Part shown: in pieces, positions 22,301 to 28,637 of the stretch
How positions within the stretch are numbered: the stretch's first letter is position 1
Layout: every line of letters starts with the position of its first letter
Virus record (IMG/VR): IMGVR_UViG_3300010885_007215
Coordinates: 1-28,637 of that record
Source: a virus
Reading direction: 5' to 3' (one strand)
DNA length: 28,637 bases
Translations under genes and position numbers: made by a program
Notes under the pieces: generated by a model
Told to the model about the DNA's origin: nothing
What the model saw: the letters and a program-made list of their open reading frames with translations, nothing else
Databases searched by the model: none

Positions 22301-25300
22301 TATGCTCTACGTCCTTTTTCTAGTTGTGCTTCTGCAATGATACCAGTAATCATGCCTCTACGTGAAAGCAATAGTCTATCAAATCCTGATGCATCCACTG
22401 TAGAAATATTAAAGTTCACTGTGGTATTACCACCATTCAATTGATTGTTGGGTGTGATTGTACCAGTGGTTGCTGGAGTAAACAATTCTGGTCCTGCTTC
22501 ACCAACCATATAGGTCTGTCCACCCATGACCGGACCACCTAACTGGCGTCCTGAGAATGTCTGGCTACGGATTGCTGCTACCTGTGCAAGACCTGCGGCA
22601 ACCACTGCGGCTGCTGCGATAAAGTTAAAAGGAGGAGGGAATGTTGCCAGTGCCTTGGTTGCACCCATGTAGGTATTGATCAACGCAGAAGCAACGTTGA
22701 ATGCCTTGGCAGCACGGAATGCATCCTTGTTATAGGTACCCAGTTGACCAAACACATAGGCCAATTGATCCACTGTGCCTGTTGCTGCCTGTAGTCCACC
22801 CTGTTGCATCAAGCGCACATTGTCCATGCTTTTGCTCACAGCATCCAGGATACCTGTGTTGGTAACACCTGCCATACGCAGACTGTCTTCCATCTCACGT
22901 TTTCTGATATCATACAGTGCCTGTGATTTCTGTGTTTCCAGTTTGATAATCATTTGATTATACTGGTCTTCAGTGATCAGGGCATTGGCTCTTGCTGCCT
23001 CCAGTGCCTGTTGATCCTGTGCAAACTGTACATTTGTATTAGAAGTAGGATCAAGTTTTGCTACCACACCAGGAGCACGACCAATTGCCTGTGTTGTGGT
23101 CATTGTACCAGAGATTGCACGTCTTGCTTCATCAACTGCCAGTGCTTCTTTGGTAGCCTGTGTTTGGGCTACACTGGCTCGGACTTGCGCTTCGAGTTCT
23201 TGCGTGAGCGCGGAGCCGTATTTGACTCTGGCTTGGTCAACAGCGGCTTGCTGTTCTCTGGTGTTGAGATCGCTGATTGAGAGTCGCGCTTGCTCCATCT
23301 GACTCTGGACCAGATCTTGGTTAATAGCGTCACGAGCCTGGTCAATCTGCTGTTGCTGGACTGCTGCTCTGAGTTGTTGTTCTTGTTCATCTGTAAATGC
23401 ACTCCCGTATTGTAATCTTGCACTGTCTATGGCCTGTTGTTGATTGCGTAGTGCCACATCCTGTGTGGCCAATCTCTTGCTTTCTTGACCCATGGTCAAG
23501 AGTTGTTGTTTGATTGCAGCAGATGCTCGCTCAATACTCAATTGACGAACAGCCGCTGCGAGTTCATTTTGTTTTTCTACTGTGAGTGCAAAACCATATT
23601 TTAATCTTGCAGCATCAGTGGCTTCCAGTTGTTGTCTAACCAGTGCATCGCCTTGGCTTAGACGATAACCTTCTTCTTTGAATCTAGCGATCTGTGATTC
23701 AATATCAGCATTGGCTACCTTGACTTGATTTTCTTGTATTGCACTGCGTAAAGTACCAATTGCTTCATCTGAAAGTGCTCGACCATGTTTTACTCTCAGT
23801 GCATCCACTGCTTCTGATTCTTTTCTCACAGCAACATCAACAATGCCTAGACGTCTGTTTTGATTGGCTAGATCTAGTACTGTACGAGCAACATCAGCAC
23901 CTGCCACAGCCACTTGATTTGCAAACATCGCAGATTGCAACTGTGACTCTAGTTCAGCAGTGAATGCTTTTCCATACTGTAGTCTTGCACCTTCGGTGGC
24001 TGCAAGCACAGCATTGTAACCTACATCAGTGTATTTTAGTCTATTGCTATCAGCATTTAGTTTGTTAACCTGTTCCATCACAGCAGCATAGGCCTTGGCT
24101 TCTTGTGCTTCTTCAAATGCCAGAGTCAATCTTGCTTTCTGGGTATCAGTCATCTTCAATCCGGCTTTTTCAAGTTTAGCGGATTGATCTGCAATTTCTT
24201 TCATCAAGGCTGCTTCTTGGATGCCTAGATTGATCCTATCACGATCATACTGTGCGGCTGCACGTAGATTTTTAAGATGTTCTTCAAAGTTGGCAAGAGC
24301 ACGTTCAGCGGCTTTGTTGGCCTTGTCGTCTGAAACAACCTGTGCTGGTTTCTTGTATACTTCGTCTGTGGCTTTCTTGAGGTCTTTGGTCTTGGTCAGT
24401 GCCTTGTCAATTGAAGCAAGGTCTGCATCACTTACCAGTTTCACACGCTGTGTGGTAAGAATCTTGCCCATGATAGCATTGATCTCGCTGAGACTCTTCT
24501 TGGCTGCTTCAACCGGAGCACCTGATATGGCACCTGCAATGGTATCAGCAATGAATTTGCCAATGCTAGGGAATATAGCAATGGCTGCTTCACCAACCTG
24601 TAGGAATGCATTGATCAAATTCTGTGCAATGTACAGCGCAATAGTTTTGCTGTTGATACCTGCATCATTCATTGGTTTGATCACACTCTGATAGATCTCT
24701 GTGCCAATCCAGGCCAGGCCAGCAATCAGGATTGCAATCCAGTTCTTGGCAATGGCAGCATTCACAGCCAGTATGGCTGCTTCAAGTCCACCCATGGCAA
24801 TGGTGGCAGCAACTATTCTTTCCACAGCCAGCGTGGCAATAAATGCGGCTGTGCTGATCACTATTTTGTCTAGATGTTCAGCAACAAAACCCAGTGCTGA
24901 TCCCAACGCGGCACTGACACCACTGGTTGTATCAAACTCCATCCACAACTGTGTGGCTGCATTCTTTACTCGGGTGATACCATTGGAGATTGTTTCTGTT
25001 CGCTTGCCAAAGTTGGCCTCAATCTCATCCATGTTGTCCAGGAAAGCATTGCGAAGTATCTCGCCTGTGATCTTGCCTTCTGAACCTAGTTTCTTGAGTT
25101 CACCCACAGTAACACCCATGCTCTTGGCAACCAGGTGCATGATCTGCGGACTGGCTTCCATGATACTGCGGAATTCATCACCTTGCAGTTTGCCACTGTT
25201 GAATGCTTGACTCAATTGCAACAGTACGCTTGAGGTTTCTTGTGCGGTGAGACCTGAAGCAGCAAGACTCTTGCTGATCAGTTCTGTCATTTTCACAACA

Positions 25301-25650
25301 CCAGCACCTGTTAGGCCTGCTGTGTCCTGTGCCATGCTGAGTCTTTGATACAGTTGTGCAACATCCTTGACCTGTTGTCCTGTTTTGTTGCTGATATCAA
25401 ACACTGCTTTTTGTACTCGAGCCAGTTCTTCGCTGGAAGAAGTTACCTGACGTAGTCTATTGGTAAGAGTGGTTGCGCTGTCTGCAAAATCAATGAATGC
25501 ACTGATAGAAGCAGCGCCAATCACAGCACCCAGTGCTCGAGATGCTAGATTGGCTGTGTCACTGAGATTGCCCAGTGCTCGATCAAGATTGCCAAGTGCT
25601 CGTTGAGCATCGGTGGTATCCGCCGTTATCTTAATTTCTGCTTCTGCCAC
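22300..25650 (-). CDS. Tape measure protein (1116 aa)
   Basis: The N-terminus carries the classic tape measure domain: DTTDAQRALGNLDRALGNLS, then QLYQRLSMAQDTAGL, FNSGKLQGDEFRSIMEASPQ and MHLVAKSMGVTVGELKKLG. A hydrophobic membrane-active part lies at about residues 255-315 (LAVERIVAATIAMGGLEAAI, NWIAILIAGLAWIG). The middle is helical with 63-residue repeats (residues 553-848). The C-terminus has LGGPVMGGQTYMVGEAGPEL, the usual ending. The protein sets tail length and probably helps DNA delivery. The start is GTG with AAGGAGA upstream. At about 1.5 angstroms per residue the tail would be roughly 160 nm; that number is inference. Confidence 0.92.
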   Translation of the reverse strand: MAEAEIKITADTTDAQRALGNLDRALGNLSDTANLASRALGAVIGAASISAFIDFADSATTLTNRLRQVTSSSEELARVQKAVFDISNKTGQQVKDVAQLYQRLSMAQDTAGLTGAGVVKMTELISKSLAASGLTAQETSSVLLQLSQAFNSGKLQGDEFRSIMEASPQIMHLVAKSMGVTVGELKKLGSEGKITGEILRNAFLDNMDEIEANFGKRTETISNGITRVKNAATQLWMEFDTTSGVSAALGSALGFVAEHLDKIVISTAAFIATLAVERIVAATIAMGGLEAAILAVNAAIAKNWIAILIAGLAWIGTEIYQSVIKPMNDAGINSKTIALYIAQNLINAFLQVGEAAIAIFPSIGKFIADTIAGAISGAPVEAAKKSLSEINAIMGKILTTQRVKLVSDADLASIDKALTKTKDLKKATDEVYKKPAQVVSDDKANKAAERALANFEEHLKNLRAAAQYDRDRINLGIQEAALMKEIADQSAKLEKAGLKMTDTQKARLTLAFEEAQEAKAYAAVMEQVNKLNADSNRLKYTDVGYNAVLAATEGARLQYGKAFTAELESQLQSAMFANQVAVAGADVARTVLDLANQNRRLGIVDVAVRKESEAVDALRVKHGRALSDEAIGTLRSAIQENQVKVANADIESQIARFKEEGYRLSQGDALVRQQLEATDAARLKYGFALTVEKQNELAAAVRQLSIERASAAIKQQLLTMGQESKRLATQDVALRNQQQAIDSARLQYGSAFTDEQEQQLRAAVQQQQIDQARDAINQDLVQSQMEQARLSISDLNTREQQAAVDQARVKYGSALTQELEAQVRASVAQTQATKEALAVDEARRAISGTMTTTQAIGRAPGVVAKLDPTSNTNVQFAQDQQALEAARANALITEDQYNQMIIKLETQKSQALYDIRKREMEDSLRMAGVTNTGILDAVSKSMDNVRLMQQGGLQAATGTVDQLAYVFGQLGTYNKDAFRAAKAFNVASALINTYMGATKALATFPPPFNFIAAAAVVAAGLAQVAAIRSQTFSGRQLGGPVMGGQTYMVGEAGPELFTPATTGTITPNNQLNGGNTTVNFNISTVDASGFDRLLLSRRGMITGIIAEAQLEKGRRA
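23107..23994 (-). repeat. 63-residue tape measure repeats (189-base period)
   Basis: Five units begin at residues 553, 616, 679, 742 and 805, so 63 residues separate each. The repeated start is D.AR.KYG.ALT.E...., for example DAARLKYGFALTVEK and DSARLQYGSAFTDEQ, followed by a helical A/Q/R-rich part ending R.QQ.A. Four units are full length; the fifth diverges after about 44 residues. Confidence 0.7.
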
Positions 25651-25652
25651 GA

Positions 25653-26164
25653 TTATCTCCTTTTGCTGGCTTTCTTAATCTCTTCTGCTTCTATTTGGTA
25701 GAACGCGATCCAACCACGAAACTCTGTTGTGCTCATTTCCATCACATGTTCTACCAACATACCGAGATCCCGTGCTAATCTGTACATGAACATGAGATCT
25801 CGGTCAGTGGTTAGTTTTTTCTTACTGCGTCCTGATCGTTGTCTTCGTTAACAACATCATTCATCTCACCAACTATACGAATCACCACAGCAGGATCCAC
25901 TTCATTCATGAGTGTGACCTTGTCTGGCATGTTGAACATGCGACTGCCGTCTTCATTCTTTGCACGTTGAACCAGGGTTTCAACCAGTGCTTCTACTGTT
26001 TTGCCTGCCTGCGCTAATTCTATCAAGCGGCTTTGTTCTTTTAGATTGCTGCTGGCCTTGAACCAAATCTTGGTTCCCCACTCAGGCACATCTATGCTTT
26101 TCATATCGCCACCAATGCGATTGCGAAAATGTTCTGTTGCTTTTTGAAGTACATTCTGACTCAT
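25653..26164 (-). CDS. Tail assembly chaperone GT by -1 frameshift (170 aa)
   Basis: The first 117 residues are those of the G-like protein. At codons 116-117 the ribosome can slip on A AAA AAC and continue in the -1 frame for 53 more codons: LTTDRDLMFMYRLARDLGML, then VEHVMEMSTTEFRGWIAFYQ and IEAEEIKKASKRR, ending in TAA at 25653-25655. The T part has the family hallmarks: 'LG.....E.M s..EF..W.aFY'. The position just before the tape measure gene and the ratio-type control are as in lambda gpG/gpGT. The frameshift product is not seen in ordinary ORF calling. Its stop lies three bases before the tape measure start. Confidence 0.8.
25811..26164 (-). CDS. Tail assembly chaperone G (117 aa)
   Basis: The product begins MSQNVLQKATEHFRNRIGGD and continues EWGTKIWFKASSNLKEQSRL, GKTVEALVETLVQRAKNEDG, ending with an acidic VVNEDNDQDAVRKN. 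This size and position (before a T-like frame and the tape measure gene) match lambda gpG and its relatives, which coat the tape measure protein during tail assembly. It ends at a TAA immediately after AAAAAAC, the slippery site. The start overlaps the previous stop as ATGA. Confidence 0.8.
   Translation of the reverse strand: MSQNVLQKATEHFRNRIGGDMKSIDVPEWGTKIWFKASSNLKEQSRLIELAQAGKTVEALVETLVQRAKNEDGSRMFNMPDKVTLMNEVDPAVVIRIVGEMNDVVNEDNDQDAVRKN
25814..25820 (-). promoter_or_regulatory. Slippery heptamer A AAA AAC for -1 frameshift
   Basis: On the minus strand AAAAAAC lies in the correct phase (codons AGA AAA AAC then TAA), the strongest type of X XXY YYZ slippery site. The zero-frame stop is immediately downstream, and the -1 frame is open for 53 codons that encode the T domain. 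Confidence 0.85.
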
Positions 26165-26463
26165 TTGAATTTTCCTTTTACGTTATTTAGAGCAGGTCCT
26201 ATTATGCCCCGACCACGGGTTTGTTTTGACCAGTTTTTCTCTAGTCTTTCAATATACGGTACCCGATTCACTTCCTCAAAACTGCTGTTGCTACGTGTTT
26301 TAGTTTGCCAACCAGCACGAGCACGACCAGATCGAACTGGCGTGTGATCTATCAGGCTTTGATGCAGTTCAGTCTTGATCTGATTAACGAATCGTTTGAA
26401 ATCGTTGCCCAGTTCAGTCTTGGCTGCATCAAGTCCACGAATGGTCACACGCAGTTCAGCCAT
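26161..26463 (-). CDS. HK97 gp10-like protein (100 aa)
   Basis: The product begins MAELRVTIRGLDAAKTELGN and continues IKTELHQSLIDHTPVRSGRA with RAGWQTKT. The 'HTPVRSGRARAGW' motif (about residues 39-51) is the signature of the HK97-gp10-like family, usually placed at the head-tail junction. Its location downstream of the tail tube genes is unusual: the family often lies before them. A basic C-terminus (SKQTRGRGIIGPALNNVKG) is typical. Confidence 0.82.
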   Translation of the reverse strand: MAELRVTIRGLDAAKTELGNDFKRFVNQIKTELHQSLIDHTPVRSGRARAGWQTKTRSNSSFEEVNRVPYIERLEKNWSKQTRGRGIIGPALNNVKGKFK

Positions 26464-26466
26464 GGC

Positions 26467-26904
26467 TTAGGAAGTTAAGAATGCCACGTTGGTACCTGTG
26501 CTATAGCCCAGTGCACCTGAACCCTGGAAGGAGATTGAAGCCTCAACCATACCATCCATGCTGCTGTTCACAGTGTAACCTGTGATCAACAGTGCATTGG
26601 CCCAGAACACAGTGTCTGTTGCACCGTTACTCACGTAGAACTTGCCAGCAATAGGTGCGGCACCCACTGTGGCACTGGTACTACCAATTTGGAAATGTGC
26701 ATTTCCATTAAACTCCACTGGATCAAAATAGATATCAGCGGAACCTGAGAATGAACTCAGTCCTGTTACATAGGTGCGAGCATCTTGTCCCATGATTGTG
26801 GTTTCAATCGTATCCGCAGCAGATTCAACTGAGAAATTACGAACTGAACCCACAGCGATGTTTGCAAATGTTACTACACCATCATTGCCTGTTAATGTTG
26901 CCAT
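26467..26904 (-). CDS. Major tail tube protein, second copy (145 aa)
   Basis: The product begins MATLTGNDGVVTFANIAVGS. It shares NFSVE, DTIETT.MG.D.R.YV, GLSSFSGSADIYFDP and TVNSSMDGMVEASISFQGSG with the adjacent 142-residue gene. These are features of phage tail tube proteins with the beta-sandwich fold, which polymerise as hexameric rings around the tape measure. The middle (about residues 65-105) differs from the first copy. The ribosome binding site is AAGGAG. Confidence 0.8.
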   Translation of the reverse strand: MATLTGNDGVVTFANIAVGSVRNFSVESAADTIETTIMGQDARTYVTGLSSFSGSADIYFDPVEFNGNAHFQIGSTSATVGAAPIAGKFYVSNGATDTVFWANALLITGYTVNSSMDGMVEASISFQGSGALGYSTGTNVAFLTS

Positions 26905-26915
26905 CAGTGTTCTCC

Positions 26916-27344
26916 TTAACTTGCTGCGTAGGTCATTGCACCAGATCCTTGGAAGGAAATAGATGCTTCTACCATACCGTCCATGCTGCTGTTAACAGTA
27001 AAGCCAGTGATGATAATCTCACCTGAGAACTTGTTTGCTGTGGTGTTCAGATAGAGTTCAATCGAGTATGGACTTGTGCCCACTGCACTCAGTGTTGGGT
27101 TTAGACCAATCAGTCCGCTGGCGCTGGAAGTTGGGTACTCTGCTGGGTCAAAATAGATATCAGCAGAACCTGAGAATGAACTCAGTCCTTTCACGTAGGA
27201 ACGTGTGTCGTTACCCATGGTAGTGGTTTCAATTGTGTCAGTGCTGACCTCAACTGAAAAATTGCGTACTGCTGCTAGAGCAGTTGGGGTACCTGCCGCG
27301 TTATCAACCTTGACAACGCCGTTATTGCCTGTTAAAATTGCCAT
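26916..27344 (-). CDS. Major tail tube protein, first copy (142 aa)
   Basis: The product begins MAILTGNNGVVKVDNAAGTP. It shares the conserved start, the GLSSFSGSADIYFDP core and the TVNSSMDGMVEASISFQGSG end with the adjacent 145-residue gene. The central region (about residues 70-110) and the last ten residues differ. Two tail tube genes in tandem suggests either mixed tubes or one tube and one special ring, for example at the tip. The 12-base gap between the genes contains a good ribosome binding site for the second. Confidence 0.8.
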   Translation of the reverse strand: MAILTGNNGVVKVDNAAGTPTALAAVRNFSVEVSTDTIETTTMGNDTRSYVKGLSSFSGSADIYFDPAEYPTSSASGLIGLNPTLSAVGTSPYSIELYLNTTANKFSGEIIITGFTVNSSMDGMVEASISFQGSGAMTYAAS

Positions 27345-27346
27345 CG

Positions 27347-27547
27347 TTATTCTCCTTTATAAGTTTCAATGGTATTGTTGTCTTCGGCGTCTTTTACGGC
27401 TGCCTTGACACGGGCCGGCGGCTTCAAGATGGTAACACCTTCTGCCTGCTCTGAACCAGATTGTTGCCAACCTGCATCCAGATATTCTTGTAATTTTGTG
27501 GGTTTGATGGCTCTTGTGTAGCCATCCTTGGTAACATCTAGTTTCAT
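27347..27547 (-). CDS. Small hypothetical structural-region protein (66 aa)
   Basis: The product begins MKLDVTKDGYTRAIKPTKLQ and continues EYLDAGWQQSGSEQAEG with a basic, then acidic tail. Short proteins with a '..LQ.YL.aGW' motif are common between connector and tail genes in phages, without known function. The start overlaps the upstream stop as ATGA and has AGGGGAG as ribosome binding site. Confidence 0.6.
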   Translation of the reverse strand: MKLDVTKDGYTRAIKPTKLQEYLDAGWQQSGSEQAEGVTILKPPARVKAAVKDAEDNNTIETYKGE

Positions 27548-27984
27548 TTTGCTCCCCTTAGATAGTTGTATTTCACTTGTAGTGTTAGACTAAACTCTGC
27601 AAGTGGTGCCAAGCGACGAACAACTTCTATTCTTGTGACTTGGCTGTCAATCACTCCTGATGCCTGTAGACCTAGATAACGATCTTTTTCCAGTGCATTT
27701 TCAATGCCAGTGAGTAGTTCAGTACGTTTGGTATCAAGATCAGTGCCACGCACATATCCTGACAGTTGATATATCAAGGTGCCTGCTCGTCTGCCAACAC
27801 CAACAGCACCCATGCTTATGGTTTCGCGTTCTTCTAAATCTAGGTGTACAAGAACAGCGGGAAATTGTGTGATTGCCAGTTTGTCTGCTTCAAATGGTTC
27901 TCTTGTGACCAAGAGGATCTGAGGTGTTTGTACTGCTGAAAGTACAGTGACAATTTTAGCCGAGATTGTTTCTCTTAGGCTCAT
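27544..27984 (-). CDS. Probable tail terminator protein, gpU-like (146 aa)
   Basis: The product begins MSLRETISAKIVTVLSAVQT and continues VTREPFEADKLAITQFPAVL, with TLIYQLSGYVRGTDLDTKRT, then ENALEKDRYLGLQASG and a final FSLTLQVKYNYLRGAK. The pattern 'P..p........fPa..v...., ......y.v..yvrg.d......el...ie.aL..D..Lg' and the C-terminal strand '...v.Y.y..g' match tail terminator or tail completion proteins that cap the tail tube. It follows the connector gene with an ATGA overlap. Confidence 0.7.
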   Translation of the reverse strand: MSLRETISAKIVTVLSAVQTPQILLVTREPFEADKLAITQFPAVLVHLDLEERETISMGAVGVGRRAGTLIYQLSGYVRGTDLDTKRTELLTGIENALEKDRYLGLQASGVIDSQVTRIEVVRRLAPLAEFSLTLQVKYNYLRGAK

Positions 27985-28418
27985 CGCTGTAGTCTCAAGG
28001 TAGCAATGGTAACACGTTCTGTATCACTCACTGTGCCTGAGTCGTCCGCATCATACTGTACGCCTTCACGAGTGCAAAGGTCCATCTCGTGTTCAAAGCG
28101 ACCACGATAGTATTCCATCATTACTTGAAATTTATCAGTTTCTGGAGAGAATTGTGTGAGTTTAGGACAGATATGATAGGCTAGAGCATGATACACAGTG
28201 GCCTGTGTCCATTGCGAGGCAGTGAGTAGATCTGCATCTAGGCGAGCAGAGTCTCCAAGTGAAAGACGTTTCTTGTAGGAATTCCACCAACGAACAGTGA
28301 GCACACGGACCACTTCAGTCTGGCTTCTTGCCAGTTCAATGTCAAAGTCCAATTGACCGTAGTCTTGTATTGTGGGTTCTACCTCTAAGAGGTCAGAGAT
28401 TGTTGCGAATATAGCCAT
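27981..28418 (-). CDS. Head-tail connector protein (145 aa)
   Basis: The product begins MAIFATISDLLEVEPTIQDY, with a helical middle (LDADLLTASQWTQATVYHAL, then AYHICPKLTQF) and a C-terminal MEYYRGRFEHEMDLC with GVQYDADDSGTVSDTERV. It matches the head-tail connector (gp6-like / adaptor) family in size, order and helical content. It is the first gene after the capsid gene and its terminator. The ribosome binding site (AAGGA) lies in a small hairpin loop. Confidence 0.65.
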   Translation of the reverse strand: MAIFATISDLLEVEPTIQDYGQLDFDIELARSQTEVVRVLTVRWWNSYKKRLSLGDSARLDADLLTASQWTQATVYHALAYHICPKLTQFSPETDKFQVMMEYYRGRFEHEMDLCTREGVQYDADDSGTVSDTERVTIATLRLQR

Positions 28419-28421
28419 CAG

Positions 28422-28434
28422 CGAGTCCTTCTCG
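28422..28434 (-). promoter_or_regulatory. Ribosome binding site presented in a hairpin loop
   Basis: On the minus strand CGAG-AAGGA-CTCG forms a four-base stem with the Shine-Dalgarno AAGGA as its loop, four bases before the connector ATG. The stem is short but could tune initiation. Confidence 0.35.
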
Positions 28435-28448
28435 TGTAAATTGTTGTG

Positions 28449-28467
28449 CAGTAGGTCCTACCTACTG
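28449..28467 (-). promoter_or_regulatory. Perfect hairpin in the leader of the connector operon
   Basis: CAGTAGGT (28449-28456) and ACCTACTG (28460-28467) pair over eight bases around a three-base loop, between the capsid terminator and the connector gene. There is no T run after it, so it is not a terminator. It may be a processing site, a transcript stabiliser or an operator. Confidence 0.4.
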
Positions 28468-28484
28468 TGTTATTTAGTCCAAAC

Positions 28485-28507
28485 AAAAAGGGCCCTTGTG
28501 AGGCCCT
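28485..28507 (-). terminator. Intrinsic terminator after the capsid gene
   Basis: The minus strand reads AGGGCC, a seven-base loop, GGCCCT, then a run of T. It lies 29 bases after the capsid stop and before the tail operon, and probably limits read-through so that capsid mRNA is made in excess. Confidence 0.75.
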
Positions 28508-28535
28508 CTTCGTAATTGAATAATCCTAGTGTGGA

Positions 28536-28637
28536 TTAAACAATAGTTGAGTCAAATGTTGCTAGAACACCTGCATTGTCATACAACTCGCCTGTGCCAT
28601 AAATTGCACTACCAACGATGTCATAACCGCGGATACC
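28536..28637 (-). CDS. Probable major capsid protein, C-terminal fragment (cut by window edge)
   Basis: The last 33 codons of a minus-strand gene read GIRGYDIVGSAIYGTGELYD followed by NAGVLATFDSTIV and a TAA. The pattern 'RGYDIVGSA.YG.GEL.D..GV' resembles the C-terminus of capsid proteins of the N4 gp56/P22 type. It is followed by a terminator and then the head-tail connector gene, the standard order. It is likely the other end of the capsid gene that begins at 93. Confidence 0.6.
   Translation of the reverse strand, partial: GIRGYDIVGSAIYGTGELYDNAGVLATFDSTIV

Noticed and set aside
24221-25210. Two long plus-strand frames opposite the tape measure gene
   Set aside because: They follow the frame-shadow pattern of a repetitive Ala/Leu-rich gene and have no domain or start signal.

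Overview
The window is part of a tailed dsDNA bacteriophage genome, most likely an uncultured marine siphovirus. Every gene I can support lies on the minus strand, so the window reads from right to left. The evidence for a phage is a complete head-and-tail morphogenesis set: small and large terminase, portal, scaffold, capsid, head-tail connector, tail terminator, tail tube, G/GT chaperones, tape measure, tail tip and many fibres. The marine, probably Gram-negative-host assignment is an inference from the style of the proteins (fibre-tail adaptor, LamG and beta-propeller fibres, small basic head-module proteins, a lipobox lipoprotein).

Layout in transcription order. (1) 28536-28637 is the C-terminal end of what is probably the major capsid protein, followed by a terminator. 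(2) 21068-28418 holds the head-tail connector, tail terminator, a small ORF, two tandem tail-tube paralogues, an HK97 gp10-like protein, chaperone G with a programmed -1 frameshift product GT, a 1116-residue tape measure protein and two minor tail proteins. (3) 14038-21068 holds a GNAT-like protein, a 1338-residue gpJ-like tail tip protein, a fibre with a predicted seven-bladed propeller and a short fibre. (4) 10192-14007 is an accessory region: a zinc-binding protein, a small lipoprotein and about eight small unknown proteins. It is cut into units by two terminators and three sigma70-type promoters, and two terminators are preceded by structured sequence that may be non-coding RNA. (5) 5438-10118 is a second fibre block (LamG fibre, a fibre-like protein with exact 20-residue repeats, a possible holin, a fibre-tail adaptor). 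(6) 1-5441 holds terminase small and large subunits, portal, a secreted small protein, four small ORFs, a methyltransferase, the scaffold and the N-terminus of the capsid protein.

The capsid gene starts at the left edge and appears to end at the right edge, which suggests a circularly permuted genome cut inside the capsid gene. If so, the window is nearly the whole genome, yet it has no recognisable polymerase, primase, helicase, integrase, repressor or endolysin.

Most neighbouring genes overlap as ATGA or TAATG, so translation is probably coupled within long operons. The longest stretch without a gene is 12674-12916 (243 bases), which holds a promoter, a terminator and structured sequence. 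No CRISPR array, tRNA, rRNA or insertion sequence was seen.
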